A stretch of DNA of 64,000 bases from Haliovirga abyssi (GTDB taxonomy: Bacteria > Fusobacteriota > Fusobacteriia > Fusobacteriales > Haliovirgaceae). The position numbers were made by a program, and so were the translations under genes. Under the pieces are notes generated by a model, which worked only from the letters and a program-made list of their open reading frames with translations, was not told the origin of the DNA and ran no database searches. Positions 6,815 through 15,249 of the stretch are shown piece after piece. Numbering within the stretch: position 1 is the first letter of the stretch; each line of letters begins with the position of its first letter. Where the stretch lies: positions 1,732,637 to 1,796,636 of the forward strand of contig NZ_AP027059.1 in assembly GCF_030295325.1 (NCBI RefSeq). Direction: 5' to 3'.

Positions 6815-8305
6815 TTAAAAGTCTAGCTCTTCACTACAAGAAGTACAAAATCCATTTAACGCATCAAATTCTCTGGATTTTTTTAAACCGCATGCAGGAC
6901 AAACAAATCCATTTGAATCATCATTCATACAGCTATTACAAATAGGCTCCCCTCTACTATTAAAAAAAATACCTTCATTTTTTCCGCATTCAACACATAA
7001 ATCAGCACTATCTGTAAAACTTTCTTCTTCCATTTCTATATAAATATCATCAATTCTAATTTCATAATTTTCATTTATGTCATCAGAAAATAATTCAATT
7101 TCTCTACTAATTTCAATATCAACATACCCCTTTAAATGATGAGTTATTGTGTTATCTGATAAAATAACCTCTTTTGTATCAGAATCTCTTCCCCAATATA
7201 TCCTTGAGAAGGCATCAAGTTTTATTTGAAATTTTAATTTATAATTAGCCTCACCAAACTCATAACCTTCAAAACTATATTCTAATAAATTGATTTCATC
7301 TATTTCTTCAGATAACTCAAACTCTGAACCATCATAATTTGATAAACTTGACGTATTTACATAAGATTCACCAGAGTAAATTAGCTTCTCATTTATTATA
7401 TTTTGAATATCTCCGCTCTCAATTAAAGAGTTGATATAATCATCTAAATTGAATTTAAATATTACATCTACTTTATCTGGTATTGATAAATTTAAGATTC
7501 TTGACATATTTATATAAAACTCTTCTGAATTTAATCCAATAATTTTTCGTTTTGTATAATCTTCAAATTCTTTAGTTAATTGTTTATGAAACGTTTTCCC
7601 GTTTTCCCACCAATCTTCTTTGACATCATCTGTTACAAATATTAAGTTTTTATTATTTTTCTCAGCATATTTTAAACATTCTTTCCATATAATTAAGTCA
7701 TTGTATTTATCAATTCCATCCTTTGATTTTTCATCTTTAAAACCAGGAGGGACTTGTTTTTTGTATCTAGTTTTTCCTTCTTCACAAATTTTATATAGTT
7801 CGTTAATGCTAAGTTCAGGAAAATATCGATTTAAATCTTCCATGTTTACAAAAAACTTTTTAACTTTATCTTCTGAAAAAATATCATCACTTATATTTTG
7901 AAAAATGTCATGATTTTCTACATATTCATCTAAAGTAAAAATTATTTCATTAAATTTACTTTCAATATTTTCTTTCAATTCATTGATATTAGGAAACTTA
8001 AATCTCTCAAGAATTAATAATTGCTTATTAATTCCTTCTTTTGAACTTTTGATTTTATTTTCAAACTCTTTTGGAATGTTCTTATACTTCTTTTTTTGAC
8101 GTCCTAAAGCAGATTGATTATTTCGTGAAAATTCTCTTTTTACAGTTGCTGGAATCATTATTTTGTCTTTGAGTTTCTCTAATAAATTAATAAAAAAATC
8201 CCCAATTTCTGGAGAATATTCGTATATATTTAAATAAACACTACTATCCAATATTATTATATAATCTTCTTCCATAAATTTATTGATTTCATTTTCTAGC
8301 TTCAT
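6815..8305 (-). CDS. PIN-like nuclease with C-terminal zinc ribbons, cassette gene
   Basis: A 496-residue protein. The N-terminal 260 residues resemble the PIN_8-type PIN-like domain: IIILDSSVYLN with the first acidic residue, a helical insert with SRNNQSALGRQK, a second acidic site in DKYNDLIIWKECL, and LIFVTDDVKEDWW with the last. A middle beta-rich region follows, and the tail has two Cys4 modules (CVEC..CNSC and CPAC..CTSC). The start is the ATG at 8303-8305, after AGG; an upstream GTG frame to 8392 would translate intron domains V and VI and is rejected. It is probably an RNA- or DNA-cutting accessory protein. Confidence 0.8.
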   Translation of the reverse strand: MKLENEINKFMEEDYIIILDSSVYLNIYEYSPEIGDFFINLLEKLKDKIMIPATVKREFSRNNQSALGRQKKKYKNIPKEFENKIKSSKEGINKQLLILERFKFPNINELKENIESKFNEIIFTLDEYVENHDIFQNISDDIFSEDKVKKFFVNMEDLNRYFPELSINELYKICEEGKTRYKKQVPPGFKDEKSKDGIDKYNDLIIWKECLKYAEKNNKNLIFVTDDVKEDWWENGKTFHKQLTKEFEDYTKRKIIGLNSEEFYINMSRILNLSIPDKVDVIFKFNLDDYINSLIESGDIQNIINEKLIYSGESYVNTSSLSNYDGSEFELSEEIDEINLLEYSFEGYEFGEANYKLKFQIKLDAFSRIYWGRDSDTKEVILSDNTITHHLKGYVDIEISREIELFSDDINENYEIRIDDIYIEMEEESFTDSADLCVECGKNEGIFFNSRGEPICNSCMNDDSNGFVCPACGLKKSREFDALNGFCTSCSEELDF

Positions 8306-8395
8306 GTTATTCCTAACTCCCTTCATAATTAGATTTCTACTGTAGGGTCGAGCTCGGATGCACATCCAAACTATGTTTTCAGACCCCGCCACCTC

Positions 8396-8428
8396 AAACC
8401 GTACGTGCGGTTCTCCCGCATACGGCTT
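8396..8428 (-). ncRNA. Group II intron domain V
   Basis: A 33-nt hairpin on the minus strand opening AAGCCGTATGCGG, loop GAGAA, closing CCGCACGTACGG. It carries the catalytic AGC triad and the 2-nt bulge of bacterial domain V. The catalytic core is intact although the intron is truncated at its 5' side. Confidence 0.85.
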
Positions 8429-8476
8429 TCCTATTAACTTCTTTTCAAATCATATAAGTTTATTCTGGTATAACTT

Positions 8477-9283
8477 TCACTCTGGTATATATTTTACTTT
8501 ATAGTTATCAAATAACCCTATTTCATTATATAACCAATCATTACTCCATCTTTTCCAACCATATCCCTTTTTTCCTCGTTGCTTCATTAGGTACCTTCTC
8601 AATTTCTTCTCCACATAATTTCTTACATATGAAAAACACTTTGATGAGTTCCCTATTGAAAAATAATTTACCCACTCTCTTAATGTTGTATTTAGCTCAT
8701 TTACCAGTATTTGAAATATTCCTAGTGTTCTATGTCTTCTTACTACTTCTTTTATCTTTTCTAACAATCCTTTCCTCTTCTTTGATTGTGGTATTGTCAG
8801 TATTCCCCATTTCCCACTTTTATTCCTTCGCCTTTTAATTATAAATCCTAAAAAGTTTATTACCCCACCTTTTTTCAAATCTACTACTCTTGATTTCTCT
8901 TTATTTATTGTTACCCCCATTTTCTCAAATTTTTCTTTCAACCTTTCAATTACCTTACTTAACAACCTTCTCATACTTGAATGACTTGATACTGTTACTA
9001 CTAAATCATCTGCGAATCTAGCATAATCTAGCTCATAATATTTACCTTTTTGCTTGGTTACTTCTTTTGCTTTTTCTAACATTTTATCAATATCATTTAA
9101 ATATAAATTTGCAAATAACAGGGATATTACTCCACCTTGTGGCACTCCTGCTTTTCCACTAGCTTTTAATATCAATTTTATTAAATATAATACTTCTTTA
9201 TCTGATATTTGCTCCGATATCTTCTTTAACAATATATGGTGTTTTACTGTATCAAAGTAATTTGATACATCTAAATCGCTCAC
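8477..9283 (-). pseudogene. Group II intron reverse transcriptase/maturase, N-terminally truncated
   Basis: The 268-residue open frame starts inside the reverse transcriptase at the RT3-like block (DLDVSNYFDTVKHHIL). It continues through GVPQGGVISLLFANLYLND and the active-site YARFADDLV, then the thumb, and ends with the group II maturase (GIIM) domain (REWVNYFSIGNSS, and GKKGYGWKRWSNDWLY). About 80-100 residues with RT0-RT2 are missing, and upstream the frame meets TAG five codons above KRKWKV. The GTG at 9283 is not a convincing start. The family can splice and retrotranspose; this copy should not be autonomous. Confidence 0.85.
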
Positions 9284-9406
9284 TTTCCATTTCCTTTTGG
9301 TATCTCTTGTTTCCTATCCTTTTTGGGTTTATATATCTTTTATACTCTTCTTGTTTTTTTTTAAAATTATTTTAATAAAGTTACTCTCTGTCTTTATCTC
9401 CCTTAA

Positions 9407-9436
9407 ATTCTACTATATTTATTCATCCTATGTCAA
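9407..9436 (-). promoter_or_regulatory. Strong promoter facing the intron remnant and cassettes
   Basis: Minus-strand TTGACA (complement of 9431-9436), 18-bp spacer, TAGAAT (complement of 9407-9412), followed by a GGGAG that precedes no gene. It may drive the cassette genes, as an integron Pc promoter would, or be what remains of a deleted upstream gene. Confidence 0.55.
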
Positions 9437-9619
9437 TGTTTATCCAACGTCTTTATGTTTAATGCTTCACCAATTTAATTAATTCTTTATTATAACTAAA
9501 TTTAACAAATATTATCTTTTGATTTTTATATAACACTTTCTTAAATCAAATCTAAACTAGAATTTTTAATCACTTCTCAATATTTTTTTAACATTTTGCT
9601 AAAAAAATATTAAAAAAAA

Positions 9620-9669
9620 CAGCACAACTTATTTTCTAAACAAATTTATACTTTACTAAGTAATAAAAT
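9620..9669. repeat. Dispersed repeat, copy 1 (TTATTTTCTAAA family)
   Basis: The segment CACAACTTATTTTCTAAACA and its continuation through AAATTTATACTTTACTAA match stretches at 48344-48393 and 61453-61500. All three copies are intergenic, in the same orientation, about 50 bp long. Confidence 0.65.
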
Positions 9670-9784
9670 TATTTTTATTTACTTCAAAACTTTTATTACA
9701 GTAGCAATATTTTTCTGCTATCAAATCATTATGTTCCTGCAAATCCACAGGAAATATATTTTCAATCTATCTATCCCCATCCAA

Positions 9785-9817
9785 AAAATCAAAAACAGGT
9801 GGTGGAGCCACCTGTTT
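9785..9817 (-). terminator. Terminator of the MacB efflux operon
   Basis: Ten-bp stem, AAACAGGTGG (9793-9802) with CCACCTGTTT (9808-9817), loop of five. On the minus strand it is followed by TTGATTTTTT, so it ends transcripts coming from the genes above 10224. Confidence 0.8.
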
Positions 9818-9924
9818 CATTTGGGGAATGAAAAGAAAAGCTCGTAGAAATTTTCCTTTATCAAAAATATACTTAATTTATATTAATAATTTATTATACT
9901 CCTCCATAAATCTTCTGTCAAACC

Positions 9925-10000
9925 TCACTTTTGTCCCAAACAGATATTTTTCCGACCTGAACAGGCACTTTTATGACTCAAATAGATACTTTTATGTCTT
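9925..10000. repeat. Degenerate 21-bp tandem repeat
   Basis: About four imperfect units of 21 bp. On the minus strand each resembles AAAAGTATCTGTTTGRGTCA. One minus-strand frame reads KYLFES-stop-KCLFRSEKYLFGTK, so the period equals seven codons, but stops interrupt it and no start is seen. Confidence 0.5.
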
Positions 10001-10223
10001 AAACTAAAAAATTTAATTTTTTTAAATATCCCTCTTAAAAAAATACAGTATAAAATAATTATAAATTTTTAATATGAGTATAACCCCAGATAATCACTAA
10101 CTTCTATTCATATTCTTACTCCCTCAATCTTTTCTTAGTGTAACTTAGCGTCCTCCTTTCTTTGTGCTGAAATTATTTCCCCCCAAAAAAGTTAAAACTA
10201 TAATCAAAACTTATTCTCAATTT

Positions 10224-11432
10224 TTACTCATACCTAAGCGCATCTATAGGATTTAATTCCGAAGCTTTTTTAGCAGGATATGTCCCAAATATCACTCCAA
10301 TTCCACAAGATACAACTATAGCTAATATTAATATAAAATAATCTATAATTGGTTTTATTCCAATAAATGTTCCTACTATATTGCTTAATAATATTCCTAA
10401 TATTATTCCAATTATCCCTCCTAAAACACTCAGAAATATTGCTTCAATTACAAATTGAAATAGTATATCTATCTTTTTTGCTCCTAACGCTTTTCTTATT
10501 CCAATCTCTTTTATCCTTTCGGTTACACTTACAAGCATTATATTCATTATACCTATTCCGCCTACAAATAAGGATATTCCAGCTACAGATGTCAAAAGTA
10601 GCGATAATGTAGTAAGTATTTTATTAAATGAGTCTAATTGCGAAAATTTAGCTGAAACTTCATATATATCTTTTTTATTATGATTTTTTTCTAATAAATC
10701 CACTATCTTACCAGATGTATCATCTTTTTTATTAACATCATTTACTAAAATAGTTATAGAAGATATTTGTACATCTTCTACATATTTTTGAAAAGTAGTA
10801 TATGGAATATAAAATTGATAATATTCTCTCCCAAATGAACTCATAAGAGCTTTCATTTGATTTTCAAATACTCCTATAATTATAAATCTAGACCTGTTTT
10901 TTTTCTTAAATTGAAGCTCAACTTCCTCTCCAGCTACATCTAGTCTTCCAAATTTTTTCATAGCATACAAATCATCCACTAATATATATTTCTTACTTTT
11001 TTCTATATCTCCTTTAATAAAACTTCTTCCATATATCATATTTAAACTGTTAATGTCTTTCACATATTCATTAGAAGATGAAAGCCCTCCAAATCCTCTT
11101 GTTTTTTTAGTAATTGCTACTCTCATTCTTGTATGCATTGAAGGAGATATTGCTTTTACATTCTCTAATTTTTTTATTTGCTCAATATCATCTTTTGTTA
11201 TATAATCTCTTTTTGTTAATATTTGGTCTTTAGATTGAACAGATATAGTAACTTTTTTATCTGCCAATTCTATTAAATTCCCAGTTATTGACTGCTGACT
11301 TCCTTTTCCTATCATAGAAATCATTATTACAGATGATATCCCTATTATAATTCCAAGCATAGTTAATAAACTTCTTATTTTATTACTATTTAAACTTTTA
11401 ATCGCAAAATTTATTATCTCTATAAATTCCAT
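10224..11432 (-). CDS. MacB-type ABC transporter permease
   Basis: A 402-residue FtsX/MacB-type permease. One N-terminal membrane helix (LLTMLGIIIGISSVIMISMI, about residues 21-42) is followed by a periplasmic MacB_PCD domain of about 240 residues. Three C-terminal helices (about 275-300, 325-350, 360-385) surround the conserved VTERIKEIGIRKALGAKK. In MacAB-TolC systems the permease does not move substrate through its own membrane helices but drives export from the periplasm. It is split from its ATPase (11588-12262), whereas E. coli MacB is one chain. GAGGTG precedes the ATG. It is the last gene before the terminator at 9785. Confidence 0.9.
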   Translation of the reverse strand: MEFIEIINFAIKSLNSNKIRSLLTMLGIIIGISSVIMISMIGKGSQQSITGNLIELADKKVTISVQSKDQILTKRDYITKDDIEQIKKLENVKAISPSMHTRMRVAITKKTRGFGGLSSSNEYVKDINSLNMIYGRSFIKGDIEKSKKYILVDDLYAMKKFGRLDVAGEEVELQFKKKNRSRFIIIGVFENQMKALMSSFGREYYQFYIPYTTFQKYVEDVQISSITILVNDVNKKDDTSGKIVDLLEKNHNKKDIYEVSAKFSQLDSFNKILTTLSLLLTSVAGISLFVGGIGIMNIMLVSVTERIKEIGIRKALGAKKIDILFQFVIEAIFLSVLGGIIGIILGILLSNIVGTFIGIKPIIDYFILILAIVVSCGIGVIFGTYPAKKASELNPIDALRYE

Positions 11433-11452
11433 CTTTTCACCTCTTTTTTTTT

Positions 11453-11505
11453 CAGAGTCCTCTTAGAAAGTCTAAAACTCTTAAAATACCTATAATTCTT
11501 AGCAT
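11453..11505. repeat. Dispersed repeat GAGTCCTC...CTTAG, copy 1
   Basis: Reads CAGAGTCCTCTTAGAAAGTC and on to ACCTATAATTCTTAG. It matches 59290-59335 with about one mismatch in six. In both places it lies beside sequence of the GGAACG element (11565 and 59336), so it may be part of a larger mobile unit. Confidence 0.6.
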
Positions 11506-11564
11506 TTTAAAACATTGCTTCCACCTCTTCTAACTCTTTCCTAAATTCCATTATCTTATTCTTA

Positions 11565-11600
11565 TGAACGTTTAAAAAATAAGCTTCTTATATTTTATTA
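11565..11600. repeat. Single arm of the GGAACG MITE-like repeat
   Basis: Reads TGAACGTTTAAAAAATAAGC then TTCTTATATTTT, one arm of the palindromic element. It overlaps the last codons and stop of the ABC ATPase gene, so this copy supplies the end of that reading frame. Confidence 0.65.
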
Positions 11601-12262
11601 TCTCCTATTACCAATCCATCTTTTACAGTTATTATCCTTTTAGAATTTTTTGCTATCTCCTGCTCATGAGTTACCATTATTATAGTTGCTCCTTCATTAT
11701 TTAATTTTTTAAATATTTCCATTATCTCTATTTCAGATTTTGAATCCAAATTTCCTGTAGGTTCATCTGCTAATATTATTTTAGGATTATTTACTATTGC
11801 TCTTGCTATTGCAACTCTTTGCCTTTGTCCACCACTTAATTCATTTGGTTTGTGATGCATCCTATCTGTCAGCCCTACTTTTTCAAGTGCTTCTTTTGCT
11901 TTTTTTATTCTAGTTTTTAAATGTACTCCGCCATAAACCATTGGTAACTCTACATTTTCAAGTGCATTTAATTTAGCCAGCAAATTAAATGATTGAAATA
12001 CAAAACCTATTTTTTTATTTCTGATTATAGCTAATTGATTATCATTTAATTTTGATACATCTTCATTATCTAAATAATAATCTCCTTTAGTTGGAACATC
12101 AAGACAGCCTAATATATTCATAAGAGTTGATTTGCCACTTCCACTACTACCTATTATTGATACAAATTCCCCTTTATCTATATTTATACTAACTCTATCT
12201 AACGCTTTTAAAATTATATCTCCCATTTTATAATCTTTTTCTATCCCTTTTAATTTTATCAT
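11588..12262 (-). CDS. MacB/LolD-type ABC transporter ATPase
   Basis: A 224-residue ABC ATPase of the MacB/LolD branch: Walker A GSSGSGKST, Q-loop FVFQSFNLL, signature LSGGQRQRVAIARAI, Walker B ILADEPTGNLD, switch His in MVTHEQE. It energises the permease downstream. The start is the ATG at 12260-12262 with GAGGTG six nt before it; the upstream GTG and ATG overlap that site. It lies between the adaptor and the permease in the same orientation. Its last residues (GDNKI) fall in a repeat arm, so the C-terminus may differ slightly from relatives. Confidence 0.93.
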   Translation of the reverse strand: MIKLKGIEKDYKMGDIILKALDRVSINIDKGEFVSIIGSSGSGKSTLMNILGCLDVPTKGDYYLDNEDVSKLNDNQLAIIRNKKIGFVFQSFNLLAKLNALENVELPMVYGGVHLKTRIKKAKEALEKVGLTDRMHHKPNELSGGQRQRVAIARAIVNNPKIILADEPTGNLDSKSEIEIMEIFKKLNNEGATIIMVTHEQEIAKNSKRIITVKDGLVIGDNKI

Positions 12263-12311
12263 TTTCATCACCTCAATTATTATTTGATTTTTTTAATCTT
12301 ATTATAATCTC

Positions 12312-13793
12312 TTACCTTGGAGGCCCTTGAAAATTATTCTTACTATTTTTATTACTACTTCTTTTTTTACTCTTAATCTTACTTCTTATATGAGAAACTG
12401 GATTCACCCTTTCACCATCTATTAATCCTGATGGATTGACAATTATTCTTTCTTTTTCATTTATTCCTTTTATATTAGCCACAAAATCATTTTTATCTAT
12501 TACTTTTATATATTGTTTTTTTGCAACTCCATTCTTTAACGTAAACAGAAATGCTTTATTCCCCTCATTTTGAATTGCAAATGCTGAAACTAATAACGCA
12601 TTTTTTTTCTGCTTTGTAATTATCTCACAATTAACTTCATAATTAGGTTTTAAATTTTCTCCATCATTAAATTTTATTTCTATAGGAACCACAATATCAG
12701 TATATCCAGAACCACTCTCTTTTTCTGCTATTTCTGATATTTTTGTAATTACTCCTACAATTTTTTTATTTGATTTCAAACTTTCAGAAGTTACATTAGC
12801 TTTCTGCCCAACCTTAACATCTTTTATCTCTGTACTTATTACATTTGCTGTAATTATTTTAGAATTCATATCCTCAATTGTCATTATATTTTGATTAGTA
12901 TTTATTTTAGCATTTTCATCGATTTTTACATCTGTAACAACCCCATCTACAGGAGCTGTTATTTGCAATATATATCTATCTAAATTTTCTTTAGCATCTT
13001 TCAAATTTAGATCAAGTTTTTCTATATTATTTTTAGAAATTATAATACTATTTTTTTGCTTTAATGTATCTAAATTATAACTTTTTATCAAATCATTATA
13101 CTCTTTTTCATTTAAACTTATATCTTTTTTTAATTGTTCTATTCCTTTACTGTTTTCTTTTATGTCAGTAACTTTTTTCTCAATATTTCCTTCTAAACTT
13201 TTTATATCATTCCCCAAATTTTCAACATCTAATTGACTAATTCCACCTATTTCCAATAATTTTTTCTTTACTTCATAATCTTTATTTTTTGTTTCAAGTT
13301 GAGCAACTAAAGTTTCTTTTTCTAATTTCTTTATTCTTAAATTTTCTTCATTTGTTGTTATACTATCCTTTAAATCTTCTATTGATTTCTCCTTTTTTAA
13401 TACTGCTGTATTATTAACTTCATAATTATATTCTTTTAATTTAGCTTTTTCATTTTCTATATCTAATTCTATTCTCTTTATATTTCTTAATACTAAATTC
13501 CTATCATATGGATTAAATGTTACTAAAATATCCCCTTTTTTTACTCTATCTCCAACTTCTACAAAGATTTTTTTTGCTGTTTCTGCCTGAGCTAAATACA
13601 CATTAACTACATTTTTTACTTCTACAACTCCATCTACTTTTATTGTTTCTAAATAATCTCCTTTTTTAGCTTTTTCTACTACAACATCTTTTATTTTAGA
13701 GCTATTCTTACTATTTTTACTGTTTTTTTGAATGTAGAAATATCCACTTCCTAAAATAATCAAAATTACTACAAATATCGATATTTTTTTCAA
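12312..13793 (-). CDS. MacA/HlyD-type periplasmic adaptor protein
   Basis: A 493-residue membrane fusion protein. An N-terminal anchor (about 5-24) is followed by the first lipoyl half (VEVGDRVKKGDILVTFN). A long alpha-hairpin coiled coil covers about residues 95-265, then the second lipoyl half (LQITAPVDGVVTDVKI) and the beta-barrel and membrane-proximal domains, with a basic Asn/Lys-rich tail. It would link the MacB-like pair to TolC. TTG at 13791-13793 is chosen as start, since GAAGGAG lies eight nt upstream. The frame extends higher only through a repeat fragment at 13811-13826. Confidence 0.88.
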   Translation of the reverse strand: MKKISIFVVILIILGSGYFYIQKNSKNSKNSSKIKDVVVEKAKKGDYLETIKVDGVVEVKNVVNVYLAQAETAKKIFVEVGDRVKKGDILVTFNPYDRNLVLRNIKRIELDIENEKAKLKEYNYEVNNTAVLKKEKSIEDLKDSITTNEENLRIKKLEKETLVAQLETKNKDYEVKKKLLEIGGISQLDVENLGNDIKSLEGNIEKKVTDIKENSKGIEQLKKDISLNEKEYNDLIKSYNLDTLKQKNSIIISKNNIEKLDLNLKDAKENLDRYILQITAPVDGVVTDVKIDENAKINTNQNIMTIEDMNSKIITANVISTEIKDVKVGQKANVTSESLKSNKKIVGVITKISEIAEKESGSGYTDIVVPIEIKFNDGENLKPNYEVNCEIITKQKKNALLVSAFAIQNEGNKAFLFTLKNGVAKKQYIKVIDKNDFVANIKGINEKERIIVNPSGLIDGERVNPVSHIRSKIKSKKRSSNKNSKNNFQGPPR

Positions 13794-13954
13794 TTTTCTC
13801 ACTCCTTCTTTATTTTTTAAACGTTCTTTAACCACGAATATACCGAATTACCTCGAATAAAATCTTTTAAATTCGTTAACACTAATGTCATTCGTAGTTT
13901 CAATCTTTTTTCTTTTTTTTGCAATTTTTTTGATTTTATCTTTAAGCTATCACC

Positions 13955-15172
13955 CTAAAGTCCCATTCTATATTCTGCATATTTTAAAATGTAATCTAAT
14001 TTCAAATTAATCAAATTAATCTTAGAATTCTCCAAATCATTTTTTATTTTTAAAAATGTATTTATATCTTCTACTCCATATTCATATTGTATTTTTACAA
14101 TTTTATAATTTTCCTCCAATCCTTCTATTTTCTTATTTTGATTTTCTATTAATAATTCATCATTTTTTAATTCATAATACTTTTTCTTTATTGCTATAAT
14201 ATTCTCTTTAATAATTTCATCTGAATTCATCTTATTTATTTTCCCTGTTATATCGCTATTTTCATATTCAATTTTTTTCTTTCCGCCATCAAATATATCA
14301 TAACTTAAACTAACCCCTAAACTCCAATCCCAATCTTTAAAAATTTTAGAAAGTTCGTCAGAATTTGACGAATAATTAGCATTAAAACTTACTACAGGAT
14401 AATCTTTACTTTTTATAATTTTTTTATCCAACATATTTATATCATTCTGCAAATTTATATTCTTTATATCATCGCTACTCTTTTTATAATTTTCTATATC
14501 TTTTTCTAAATCTATATACATCTTTTCATACTCAATATTTTTTAATTCTATCTCTTCATTTTCTCCTGTTATCCTTTTTAATTCTTCTATTGTTATTAAA
14601 TAATTACTATTATTTTTTATCATATTAGCTTTTACATCTAATATTTCAGTTTCAATAGTTAGTAAATCTTGTTTTTTTCCTGCTTTTTCTTTATATAACA
14701 ATTTTTGCTTTTCTTGTTCTTTTTCTAATTCTTTTAATGAATTCTCATAAATATTTTTTTGATTTTTATATTTTAATATATCCAAATAATTTACTAATAT
14801 TTCATATTTAATTTGTTTTTTTTCTTTAGAAATTTCTATATTTTTCATTTGTATATTTACATTCTCTTTTTTTTTGTTATATTTTTTTAATCCTCCATCA
14901 AATATTTTTTTATCTAATGAAATTGAATTAGAATAATTTAATTTCTCCCTATTTTCATCTTTGTTTACTCTATCACTAAGTTTAATAGTTGGAAAATTAT
15001 CAGTATTTATGATTTTTAGATTATTTGATATTTTTTTTAATTCTAAATCTTTAACTTTTATTGTACTATTGTTTTTCATAGCACTATTTACCAATATCTC
15101 ATATGTAACTTCTTTACTATATGTAAATAAAGTTATTACTAAAATTAATATTAATATAATCAATTTTTTCAT
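13955..15172 (-). CDS. TolC-like outer membrane efflux protein
   Basis: A 405-residue outer membrane efflux protein with a signal peptide (KKLIILILILVITLFTYS) and two OEP repeats of long helices. The repeats are recognisable by KYEILVNYLDILKYKNQ with LLYKEKAGKKQDLLTIE in the first half, and KKYYELKNDE with IQYEYGVEDINTFLKIKNDL in the second. The beta-strand piece VVSFNANYSSNSDEL is visible near 255. It would form the exit duct for the MacA/MacB-like partners just downstream. AGGAG precedes the start. Confidence 0.88.
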   Translation of the reverse strand: MKKLIILILILVITLFTYSKEVTYEILVNSAMKNNSTIKVKDLELKKISNNLKIINTDNFPTIKLSDRVNKDENREKLNYSNSISLDKKIFDGGLKKYNKKKENVNIQMKNIEISKEKKQIKYEILVNYLDILKYKNQKNIYENSLKELEKEQEKQKLLYKEKAGKKQDLLTIETEILDVKANMIKNNSNYLITIEELKRITGENEEIELKNIEYEKMYIDLEKDIENYKKSSDDIKNINLQNDINMLDKKIIKSKDYPVVSFNANYSSNSDELSKIFKDWDWSLGVSLSYDIFDGGKKKIEYENSDITGKINKMNSDEIIKENIIAIKKKYYELKNDELLIENQNKKIEGLEENYKIVKIQYEYGVEDINTFLKIKNDLENSKINLINLKLDYILKYAEYRMGL

Positions 15173-15249
15173 TTTATTTTCTCCTTTCTTCTGTTTTAAA
15201 TATAATATCGAAATAGAGGAGCTACTTGCTCCTCTATTTTATACGAATA

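Larger units (their letters stand above)
8342..9290 (-). mobile_element. Remnant of a group II intron (IIC-like), 5' end missing
   Basis: The 3' part of a group II intron: a truncated reverse transcriptase/maturase frame, then a canonical domain V (8396-8428) with the AGCCGT start, a GCGG-GAGAA-CCGC hairpin and an ACG-TACGG return strand. A domain VI-like stem (GGGTC..GACCC) follows, and the end is CCCTAC at 8342. No 5' intron motif, domain I or first RT blocks can be found upstream to 9480. The right boundary is approximate. The intron abuts the first base of a gene cassette, as in the IIC-attC group. Confidence 0.75.
9284..10223. other. Gene-free stretch between the intron remnant and the MacB operon
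   Basis: About 940 bp without a convincing gene on either strand. It contains a promoter at 9407-9436, a copy of the TTATTTTCTAAA repeat at 9620-9669, a terminator at 9785-9817 and a short tandem repeat at 9925-10000. I looked here for an integrase or its remains, because the cassette cluster begins at this end, and saw none. Confidence 0.6.

Noticed and set aside
6815-8392. A longer PIN-like protein starting at 8392
   Set aside because: The extra 29 codons would translate group II intron domain V/VI sequence and lack a ribosome-binding site; the ATG at 8303-8305 is inside the cassette and has one.
9925-10000. A CRISPR array
   Set aside because: The repeats are only 21 bp, contiguous without spacers and degenerate; no cas gene is in the window.
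9284-10223. An integron integrase or attI at the head of the cassette cluster
   Set aside because: I looked on both strands for tyrosine-recombinase motifs and found none; only a promoter, repeats and a terminator are present.
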